From assembly GCA_003427395.1 (NCBI GenBank), contig BFEA01000038.1:2765160-2787747 (forward strand): a stretch of 22,588 bases of DNA, given 5' to 3'. The translations under genes were made by a program, and so were the position numbers. The notes beneath the pieces were generated by a model that ran no database searches, was not told the DNA's origin, and was given only the letters and a program-made list of their open reading frames with translations. This document shows, in pieces, positions 1 to 7,078 of this stretch. Positions within the stretch are counted from its first letter, which is position 1; every line of letters starts with the position of its first letter. The stretch is from Chara braunii. Lineage: Eukaryota; Streptophyta; Charophyceae; Charales; Characeae.

Positions 1-68
1 GTAAGAGAACCACCGGGATTGAGGCTTTGCCTGACGGGCCGCTCCATCTATTGGTGGGGAGCATCACC

Positions 69-93
69 TGCTGGAAACCGGGTCCAGCGTCCC
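69..93 (+). repeat. 25-bp dispersed hairpin motif, copy 1
   Basis: The core TGCTGGAAACCGGGTCCAGC is followed by GTCCCTTA. GCTGGA and TCCAGC are perfect inverted arms around the 7-nt loop AACCGGG. The preceding ~25 bases (TCTATTGGTGGGGAGCA) also resemble the flank of the copy at 11590, so these two copies belong to a longer repeat. Confidence 0.75.
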
Positions 94-140
94 TTAGATA
101 CATCTTTCAGAACAGTACATCATTGAAAGTGACGCCATTT

Positions 141-165
141 TGCTGGAAACCAGGTCCAGCGTCCC
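141..165 (+). repeat. 25-bp dispersed hairpin motif, copy 2
   Basis: It differs from copy 1 by one loop base (AACCAGG), and both 6-bp arms are intact. It is followed by CCCATAT, as is copy 3, and it opens a longer unit shared with copy 3. Confidence 0.75.
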
Positions 166-196
166 ATATGCACTTCTACTCTTCCCAGCAAAAAAA

Positions 197-256
197 CTGC
201 AGCAGGGTCAGGAATGGAGGGGAGCACTGGGGGGCACCAGTGGGGTCCACCTCCAT
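197..256 (+). repeat. G-rich block, first copy
   Basis: This block of about 60 bp starts with CTGCAG, runs through GGGGGGCACCAGTG and ends in CTCCAT. It matches 572-632 closely by eye. Each copy follows a hairpin motif, so the duplicated unit is about 116-124 bp (141-256 and 509-632), with a divergent middle. Confidence 0.65.
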
Positions 257-314
257 CTCCAAACCCCTGCCGTCCACCGGCTATCCTCAAGGCGCCTATT
301 GTGTTAAGCTAGAG

Positions 315-350
315 TGAATTTGAACTGAATTTAAACTGAATTAAACTGAA
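315..350 (+). repeat. Short AT-rich tandem repeat
   Basis: About three imperfect copies of the 11-mer TGAATTTAAAC lie in tandem and end in TGAAG. No coding role is visible. Confidence 0.6.
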
Positions 351-508
351 GCAATTTGCAGTAACCAGGATTAACAGAGTTCTCACAGCATTTTGTCTCG
401 AGTTAGCTAAACAGCCGTTCTGACTACAGCAAACATCCCCATCACTTCACAGGGAGACGCCCATCTGCTGATCCTGACTTTTTGGCTCGATGGAAGGTGC
501 CGCCCATG

Positions 509-533
509 TGCTGGAAACCGGGTCCAGCGTCCC
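509..533 (+). repeat. 25-bp dispersed hairpin motif, copy 3
   Basis: The 25-bp core is identical to copy 1 and is followed by CCCATAT like copy 2. It lies 368 bp after copy 2, and a G-rich block follows both at similar distance. Confidence 0.75.
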
Positions 534-571
534 ATATCAAAACCATCAAAACCATCACTACCTTGCCTGTC

Positions 572-632
572 CTGCAGCTGGGCCGAGGATTGGAGGGGGG
601 CACAGGGGGGCACCAGTGAATTCTCCCTCCAT
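572..632 (+). repeat. G-rich block, second copy
   Basis: Partner of 197-256, with the same order of landmarks: CTGCAG, GATTGGAGG-type G tract, GGGGGGCACCAGTG, CTCCAT. Confidence 0.65.
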
Positions 633-654
633 GGAATGAGAATGCAGACTGAAA

Positions 655-736
655 TGCAGACTGAAAATACAGCAACGGGAAATGCAGAATGACAATGCAG
701 GCTGAAAATACAGCAACGGAAAATACAGAATGACAA
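655..736 (+). repeat. 41-bp tandem repeat, two units
   Basis: Units 655-695 and 696-736 start with TGCAGACTG and TGCAGGCTG and share AAAATACAGCAACGG and CAGAATGACAA. A partial unit precedes them at 641-654. Words of the same kind (AAAATGCAGAAGACAAC) reappear just after the LINE-A poly(A) tail at 7020, so this is probably the target DNA of LINE-A, although a tandem 5' UTR of the element is an alternative. Confidence 0.7.
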
Positions 737-739
737 TAC

Positions 740-1843
740 TCAGGAGAAGACACTGAAGAGGAGGATTGGGAGGATGCGGAGGAGGAGGAGGAACCGGAAA
801 CGCTGGTCCAGTGGATCAGAACGGTACACAAGCTGAAGTGGGAGAGACACGTCGAATGTGAAGTACGTCTGGTGCATCATAAGCATCTACGCAACCTGAA
901 GCAGGCTACTTCAGCTGCGGATGATATAACCTCAACAAACAGATTTGAATGGTTGAGAAAAGAGCAGGAGGTCAATGAGTTCTACGCATCACAGTATGCT
1001 TGGAAGGCCCGCCCAAACAGCAACGACATTTCGGTACACAACGCGAACTACACCAAGCAGTTTATATGGCCCAAAACGTACCAACCTCAGGGGTTGAAAA
1101 GGTCAGAGCAAAAAAGGAAAGCGCAGCAGGAAGCTGGGGACAAAGCGGGAAGTGGATCCCAGGGAGCAGAAAGCCCAGCTCAAGGGATGGAGGAGAAGGA
1201 GCAGATCGAGGAGGAGATGAGACAAGCAGCGATCCTGGAGGCACAAATCAACGTCCTCAAGGATCAAAACAGGGAATTGGAGGTGGATACCATCAATCTG
1301 CTAAAGATAGCCTACTCTCCGCAGGATGACATAAACGCAGCAGCCAAGCTCTTCGCAAGGCACAACCCGGGGAGGAGAGTCATCATACCGTACCGCTGGA
1401 ACAGCGGCAACTCGGATTGGGAGGTGGCCATACACAAGACAATGGCTCTAATCTCTACAAAGGATAGTCACTGCTCGCAGGATAGGCTCAAGGAGCAGAT
1501 CTCAGGGGATCTCCCGGACAGGGCTCAGGTGGTAGGGAGCCTCTCCCAAGATCGGGAGGAGTGGGAGGACACGGTAGGTGGTAAGCAAACAGTTGACTAC
1601 AGGCCCATTCTACTAAGAATGCAAGAGAAGGCGAAGCTGGCGGAGGGATTAATATGGATGCCTTGGCAGGTGGTGGAGGCAATACCATACGGGCTATTGG
1701 GGGGCACAGAGGCAGCGGAATGGGTGGGTAGGGGGGCAGCGATTCTCTCCAAGGTAGATGTTTTCTCGGGGACGCCAGAGGGCATGGACACTATGTTAGC
1801 AGCCATGGCGGCTGATTGGGAGTGGCCACAAGAGGGCTCGTAA
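740..1843 (+). CDS. LINE-A ORF1 protein, start missing
   Basis: This is the upstream ORF of the LINE. By analogy with L1 ORF1 it would bind element RNA, but I recognise no named domain. The frame is open from 734 and contains no ATG before codon positions around 1185, so either the start was lost by 5' truncation or it uses an upstream frame. The N-terminus is very acidic (EDTEEEDWEDAEEEEEPE). A basic and polar stretch follows. A region rich in E, Q, L and I (MEEKEQIEEEMRQAAILEAQ onward, encoded near 1187-1300) looks like a coiled coil. The C-terminal ~180 residues are rich in W and A, with no CCHC zinc knuckle and no obvious RRM. It stops 41 bases before ORF2. No internal stop is present, unlike the end of ORF2. 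Confidence 0.65.
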   Translation, partial: SGEDTEEEDWEDAEEEEEPETLVQWIRTVHKLKWERHVECEVRLVHHKHLRNLKQATSAADDITSTNRFEWLRKEQEVNEFYASQYAWKARPNSNDISVHNANYTKQFIWPKTYQPQGLKRSEQKRKAQQEAGDKAGSGSQGAESPAQGMEEKEQIEEEMRQAAILEAQINVLKDQNRELEVDTINLLKIAYSPQDDINAAAKLFARHNPGRRVIIPYRWNSGNSDWEVAIHKTMALISTKDSHCSQDRLKEQISGDLPDRAQVVGSLSQDREEWEDTVGGKQTVDYRPILLRMQEKAKLAEGLIWMPWQVVEAIPYGLLGGTEAAEWVGRGAAILSKVDVFSGTPEGMDTMLAAMAADWEWPQEGS

Positions 1844-1884
1844 AGAAATGCTCGTTAGTGGACCATATTCAAGGAATGGTATAA

Positions 1885-4800
1885 ATGGCAGGGGAAGGGT
1901 TAGAGGATAGAACCAAGAGAAGAAGATTGTCGTCACGAGAAGGGGGAAGAGAACCGGAAATCAGAGTCGTGTCTTGGAACGTTAATGGCATGGCACAAAT
2001 TTTAGACAATAAGGATAAATGGAATAATTTATTGAGGGCCACGGATTGGTTCGGGAGGAACCCCCCGGACTTTTTATGTCTTCAAGAAACCCACCTCACT
2101 GACTCGTCGGCACATCAAAAGACGCAGCAACGTATAGAAAAGCAGCTCAGGTGGGTGAAGGCTAGTTGGGCCGTGGCAAATAGACCGCACTCAGCAGGAG
2201 TGGTAATTCTGTTCAATAGGAGGTCAGCGGCAACAAACAAGTTGTCGCTGTTAGATGCCTCGACGGATGATGAGGAGGGTCGATGGGTGAAGCTCAACTT
2301 CTCTTATCAGGAGGAACAATTCTCGTTAGTCACAATCTATTGCCACAACTCTTACCAGAGTAGAGCAGAAATGCTTCGGTCAGTACAATCCCACTTGGAG
2401 TCAACGAGACATGTCATACTGGCAGGAGACTGGAATGCCACTCTTGACCCAGGTTTAGATAGGATAATGGGAGGAAGATCAGGATCAGGAGATGAGCCTC
2501 CGGGCGAAGAGGCCTTACCAATTCACGCACTCATGATAGCCCAGGGGCTTACTGACCCCTTCCACCTTCACTACCCAAACCTGAAACAATACACCTACTA
2601 CAAAAGGAATCGCAGCCAGCACATGTCAGCCTCTAGAATAGATTACTTCCTAGTGTCGGAAGAGCTGATAGGGTCTATTCACTCGATCGAAATAGGTGAC
2701 CTGCCGCACTGCACATGTCTGGACCACAAACCTGTGACGCTAGAGCTGACCCTAAATAAACCTATCCAGAGGGGTAGAAGTTTCTACAAGATAAACAATC
2801 CCCTGCTAAAAACTCCACTACAGGTATGCCTGGACCACGACAGCGACTCACAGTCGTTCCCTGATTTAATTAATGCGATGACGCAAGCATCGTCAGCAGT
2901 GGCCAGGCAGTTAGCAGCCAGAAGGAAAGCTAGGGAACAGGAACTTCGGCAAGCCCTACGTATAGCAGAGAGGAACCTAATCAGCAACCCGGGCACGGAT
3001 TTATACGAGACCACAATAGAGGTGGCAAGAAGGGAGTTAGGGGACTGGGAACGCTGGAGGGCTAGGGGTATGCAGTTGAGAGCAAGAGTAAAAGAATGGG
3101 AAGAGGGAGAACGAATGACAAAGTACTTTCAGAAGATTAAAACCAGAGGTAGGAATTCGCGAATTGAGCAGCTGGAGGGCCCTCAGGGAGTAGTGTCAGA
3201 TCCCGAAGGGTTGTTGTCGGTAGCCAGTAGCTTCTACACCTCACTCTATAGGTCTAGAGAAGGGGACCAGGATCCAAGACAGGTAAAGGAAGTTCGGAAT
3301 AAATTCCTAGCCTATCTGGACCGCATGGTGAATGGGGTACAGGCAGCGATGCTAGACGCCCCGCTTTCGCAAGAAGAGCTGAGAGAGGCTTTAGATACAA
3401 TGCCTCCAAACAAAACGCCGGGCAGGAATGGACTAACAAGGGATTTCTGGCAGGAGTACTGGGAAATCCTGGGAGGGGAATACGAAGCCTTCTTGAACCA
3501 GGCATGGATCAACGAAGGCATGGGAACGGAATCATCAACAGGGGTAGTCACCTTATTGTACAAGAAGGGAAACCCCAGGGACATCAGAAACTACAGACCG
3601 ATTACGCTCCTGACACTAACACACAAGATAGTGGCCAAAGCATTAGCGAACCGCTTGAGGAGGCTAACGGCCAACTGCTTCCACTTGTATCAAACAGGCT
3701 TTATCCCAGGGAGATTCATCCTGGACAACGTGATGACTCTATCGGAATCGGTGAGGTACATAGCGAACAAAAGAATGAACGCAGCCATCCTCTTCTTTGA
3801 TTTCGAGAAAGCATATGACCAGGTCAGTTGGCCTTTTCTACAACAATGTATGGAGAAAATGGGAGTAGGTCCCAACTTTCGCAAGTGGGTAAGAGTATTA
3901 TACAACGACTCACACGGCCAGGTACAAGTCAACGGATATCTTTCAGATAGATATAGAATGACTAGATCAGTGAGACAAGGTGACCCATTAGCCGCCCCCA
4001 TCTTTCTCTTTATCATGGAAGCCATAGCATCATTCCTTAGGAAAGACCCTTCAATCGACCGTTTGATAGTAGAACCGGACCAGCAGAGGCGTATAATAGA
4101 ACTACCCACCACGAAACTATTCGCAGATGATCTCACAGTACTCATCAGGGACACGGATTCTTCTTTTCAGGCACTCACAAAAGCGATGGAAGCGTTCCAG
4201 TTGGCATCGGAAATGAGGAGTAACTGGCCCAAAACGATAGGATGGTGGCTCATATACGACCAGCAGCACCAGCAGCCTCAACCCCCTGACCATGGGGGAA
4301 TGGAGTGGCTACCTCCACACCAACCGTTGAGGTATCTGGGGATTAGGCTAGCGGACGAGGGCCCCCATCACTCCATGGCCCCTGATCAGATGACCAAAAT
4401 GCTAGCTAAGCTGGATGCATGGTCTACCATTTATACCTCCCTGTACGGGACAGCCTTGGTCCTCAATGCCTCCATCTTCTCCATGCTATGGTATGCGGGC
4501 ACCCTGTGGTCACCCCCAGGACCAGCACTTCGAAGCCTCCGAAGGGTTGCAGCCTCCTATCTGTGGACAGGGAACCCAACAAAGGATAACTTCATTTCCA
4601 AGGTAGCCTGGAAACAGGTAACACAAACAAAGAATCGGGGAGGCCTGGGCATCCTGGATCCCGAGCAGCAGATTAAGGCACTCCAATCGAAATGGATTAT
4701 CAAGCTGGTAACGCAACCCCACTTGCGCTGGGTTCCCCTAGTATTGGAGCACATACGAGGGCTTGCGAAGTACTCAACTCCTCCAAATATGGAGGGCACC

Positions 4801-5022
4801 TTCTGGATATTCTGCAAAGGGTGGGCAAAAAAGGGTAGGACAAGGGAGCGGGGGGTGAGGAGGGAACTCCCTCCCCATCATACTGGGCCCAGATTCTCAG
4901 GATATGGGAAGAGATATTCCCGGCTAGAGTACGGAAACCTAGATCCAAGGAGGAAGTCCTCAGGCAACCCTTGTTCTGTAACCCCTGGTTATAGGATTCC
5001 CAAGGGAAGCCGAGGACACTAA
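1885..5022 (+). CDS. LINE-A ORF2: endonuclease and reverse transcriptase
   Basis: This is the target-primed retrotransposition enzyme: it nicks target DNA and copies element RNA. It starts at ATG 1885, and the N-terminus has a basic KRRRL cluster. Endonuclease/exonuclease/phosphatase fold at residues ~25-290: SWNVNG (30-35), QETH (67-70), GDWNA (181-185), SRIDYF (250-255), DHKPV (280-284). Reverse transcriptase at ~500-770: TPGRNG, DFEKAYD (639-645), QGDPL (698-702) and the catalytic FADD (746-749), where F instead of Y is common in plant LINEs. After about residue 985 the frame departs from the homologous LINE-B sequence, in a G-rich run near 4850-4870, so the last ~60 residues (KKGRTRERGVRRE onward) are probably out of frame. 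EN and RT themselves show no stop. Confidence 0.9.
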   Translation: MAGEGLEDRTKRRRLSSREGGREPEIRVVSWNVNGMAQILDNKDKWNNLLRATDWFGRNPPDFLCLQETHLTDSSAHQKTQQRIEKQLRWVKASWAVANRPHSAGVVILFNRRSAATNKLSLLDASTDDEEGRWVKLNFSYQEEQFSLVTIYCHNSYQSRAEMLRSVQSHLESTRHVILAGDWNATLDPGLDRIMGGRSGSGDEPPGEEALPIHALMIAQGLTDPFHLHYPNLKQYTYYKRNRSQHMSASRIDYFLVSEELIGSIHSIEIGDLPHCTCLDHKPVTLELTLNKPIQRGRSFYKINNPLLKTPLQVCLDHDSDSQSFPDLINAMTQASSAVARQLAARRKAREQELRQALRIAERNLISNPGTDLYETTIEVARRELGDWERWRARGMQLRARVKEWEEGERMTKYFQKIKTRGRNSRIEQLEGPQGVVSDPEGLLSVASSFYTSLYRSREGDQDPRQVKEVRNKFLAYLDRMVNGVQAAMLDAPLSQEELREALDTMPPNKTPGRNGLTRDFWQEYWEILGGEYEAFLNQAWINEGMGTESSTGVVTLLYKKGNPRDIRNYRPITLLTLTHKIVAKALANRLRRLTANCFHLYQTGFIPGRFILDNVMTLSESVRYIANKRMNAAILFFDFEKAYDQVSWPFLQQCMEKMGVGPNFRKWVRVLYNDSHGQVQVNGYLSDRYRMTRSVRQGDPLAAPIFLFIMEAIASFLRKDPSIDRLIVEPDQQRRIIELPTTKLFADDLTVLIRDTDSSFQALTKAMEAFQLASEMRSNWPKTIGWWLIYDQQHQQPQPPDHGGMEWLPPHQPLRYLGIRLADEGPHHSMAPDQMTKMLAKLDAWSTIYTSLYGTALVLNASIFSMLWYAGTLWSPPGPALRSLRRVAASYLWTGNPTKDNFISKVAWKQVTQTKNRGGLGILDPEQQIKALQSKWIIKLVTQPHLRWVPLVLEHIRGLAKYSTPPNMEGTFWIFCKGWAKKGRTRERGVRRELPPHHTGPRFSGYGKRYSRLEYGNLDPRRKSSGNPCSVTPGYRIPKGSRGH

Positions 5023-6357
5023 CAGCTAGGGATACCAGATGGGGGAATTGGTTGGAACACGGGGTCTGGCAGATCAAGCACTTATGGTCCCAGAATGACA
5101 ATAGATGGAAGACGGGGAGGCAACTGAGAGCCACGATGAAAGGTTGCCATAAGCTCACGGAGAATCTAAACGACGTTCTAATCTCCATTCCGCAGGAATG
5201 GACGCAGTTGTTGAGAGGGCTGTGCAAATGAGAGTGGGGTGATTGGGCGACCTGGCACATAAGTGCAGTTCCAGAGCAGGCCTTCCGAGTGCAGCAGGAA
5301 GTGGGCCCCGATAAACAGTGGCTGGATGCAGAGATGTTCGTAATTCGTAATCCGGGAGTCACAGTGAGTCACCTGGATAAGGAATCCAAGACGACAATCA
5401 CAATTAAGAAGTGCCTGCTCAGGAAGATCAGGGTGGTAGAGGATGACGAATTTACAGTATTTGCACCCACGGTGGCCATCGAAGATTTGGAGTATGACCC
5501 GACGGAATGGGCATGGAATATTAGGGGTGGAGAGACACGAGTGGCAACGAAGATCAACATTCTACGCTATACAACGAGACTGGGTTATAGGCTGAGGAGA
5601 AGATCGACCCAACTGGATCTTCCCCTAGCCTTATGATGGGAAAAGAGGGAGGGGATACCAAGAGACCAGGTGGGGAAATTGCCCTGGTCGTCCCTTCACA
5701 GTATAAGATTGGGTAAGGTCAGAAGTCTACAGTGGCTCATCCTCCACGTTGCCCTCCCAGTCAATTCTTGGTTATATGAAAGAAGAAGCACGCAAGCTAG
5801 GACGGAGGAGGAACGTAACTGTCCCTTGTGTACGGGTGGGGCTCCGGAAACGATGGTCCACTGCTTAATCTCATGTCCGGAGGCAGAGAAGGTATGGGCG
5901 TTAGCCCGCACACTATGGTCCCGGGTCACGGAAGTTCCCTTCCCTCCGATCAGAGACAGACTCCTAATCAACATGGAAGCGCCCAGAGGCCAGCCAAAAA
6001 TACATTTTCCGGCTACCGAGGCTCTACGCGTTGTGGACAGTGTGGAAAAGAAGATGCCAAAGGGTGGTAGGAGAGAACCATATGACCATAATGGAAGCCA
6101 GAGGAACAATGTACAACCTGCTGGAAACAGAAATAAGAGCACAATGGCAGAGAGCCAAAAAGCAAGCGGAGAGGCAGGAGGATTTAAATCCAGATAAGGC
6201 TAAGGAAATAATTAACAAGTTTCGGACAAAGGTTCTAGCAGGGGGCAAGGTGGCTTCATTGGAAGGGAAAGCCTTGCGCTTCCATTGGTTTAAGGATGAT
6301 CTCCAGGAACCGCCATATGAGGACGAGAATGGGGACCAGCAGCTTGGACTACCATAA
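4860..6357 (+). pseudogene. Decayed C-terminal part of LINE-A ORF2
   Basis: Past about 4860 the coding sequence continues in the frame of 5289 and matches LINE-B in order. WEEIFP, TENLNDVLISIPQEW, VAIEDLEYDPTEWAW and SLQWLILHVALPVNSW align with WEEIFR, TEKAFNDLIESFPLHW, TPIEDLPLDPGEWRW and SALQWQIEHRCLPTNDW. A zf-RVT-type zinc motif (CPLC, then H and C in HCLISC) lies near 5820-5870. The frame is broken by TAG at 4992, TGA at 5229 and TGA at 5634. A further shift near 6005 moves it to the frame that reads WTVWKRR and ends at 6357. Both TGA codons sit where an Arg (CGA) would fit, consistent with C-to-T decay at CpG. Confidence 0.8.
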
Positions 6358-6981
6358 GCCGCGGGAAGGAGGAGCGGTCTGCAGAAGAGAAGGCAGAGGG
6401 AGGGATCCTCATAACCAGTCAAAATAAGTCTAACCTTGCAAGGACAGGACTGAGACACAAATGAGGCTAGGACAAAGGAGAGGGAGCAGCAGGGAAGGGA
6501 CGTACAACCAGTTCAGAAGGGGAAGGATGCCAAATACTGAAGGGGGAGAATAAGGGATAAGGGACACCAATTAAAGCGTCAGGGGAGGAAGCAAGGTTTA
6601 GGGTTTAGGGTTTTACAACACTTAAAAGGCAGAGAAAGGGGTTTTGGGGAACAGGGGAGAACACAACTTTTGTGAAGGATTGGTAAAAAGAGGAAGGTAG
6701 GTCACACGACAGCAAGGGAGGTTCTCTTCCTAGGTTTAACATGGATTTCTGGCAGAGCTGTTAGGGCAGATCTGAGAGGGAAGAGAGACTCAAGGCAAGC
6801 TGACAGTCAATCCTCCACCAAGGGTGGAGTAATCAATGCTGTTCAGGGGTCCTCCGGCCGGACGGGAGAAAGCGTGTGTTTTTATTCTGTAATGTATTAT
6901 GCTGTGACTTGCCGGTGGAATAGGAACCGGACTGACGCTCCCCAGAATAGAAGGAGCTGGGTCCATAAGGACCTATTTGTG
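6358..6981 (+). other. LINE-A 3' UTR
   Basis: This is non-coding sequence between the ORF2 stop and the poly(A) tail. It holds a telomere-like TTTAGGG stretch at 6595-6615 and three inverted repeats close to the tail: CTCCACC/GGTGGAG at 6813-6829, the palindrome TCCGGCCGGA at 6853-6862 and GGTCC/GGACC at 6960-6973. Some LINE reverse transcriptases recognise a 3' stem-loop, and these are candidates. Confidence 0.7.
6595..6615 (+). repeat. Telomere-like TTTAGGG motif
   Basis: Two full TTTAGGG units with partial units on both sides. TTTAGGG is the telomere repeat of most plants and charophytes. With so few units this is an interstitial motif and not a telomere. Confidence 0.7.
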
Positions 6982-7008
6982 AAAAAAAAAAAAAAAAAAA
7001 AAAAAAAA
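6982..7008 (+). repeat. LINE-A poly(A) tail
   Basis: An uninterrupted run of 27 A residues ends the LINE 3' UTR and marks the 3' insertion boundary. The next bases are GACGATAC, the candidate right target-site duplication. Confidence 0.85.
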
Positions 7009-7078
7009 GACGATACCGAAAAATGCAGAAGACAACAGAAGAATGCGGAAAATTGCAGGAGAATGCAGGAGGAGAGTA

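Larger units (their letters stand above)
1..739. other. Repeat-rich non-coding flank of LINE-A
   Basis: I see no credible gene here; the open frames are short and overlap repeats. The stretch holds three copies of a 25-bp hairpin motif (69, 141, 509), a duplicated G-rich block, a small AT-rich tandem repeat near 315 and a 41-bp tandem repeat at 655-736. It is best read as older repetitive DNA into which LINE-A inserted. Confidence 0.6.
740..7008 (+). mobile_element. LINE-A, L1-like non-LTR retrotransposon with poly(A) tail
   Basis: The order is ORF1, a 41-bp gap, ORF2 (endonuclease, reverse transcriptase, C-terminal zinc-finger region), a 620-bp 3' UTR and a 27-A tail. This is the layout of L1-type LINEs of plants, with no RNase H domain seen. 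The 3' end is firm. The 5' end at about 740 is inferred: ORF1 is open there but has no ATG, the tandem array stops there, and GACAATAC (732-739) is nearly matched by GACGATAC right after the tail (7009-7016). ORF2 carries several stops and frameshifts, so this copy cannot make a full protein. Confidence 0.85.

Noticed and set aside
4700-5362. 220-codon minus-strand frame
   Set aside because: It is the antisense shadow of the LINE-A ORF2 region, which aligns clearly with LINE-B on the plus strand.
6917-6942. Possible seventh copy of the 25-bp hairpin motif (GGAACCGGACTGACGCTCCC)
   Set aside because: Only scattered words match and the inverted arms are missing.
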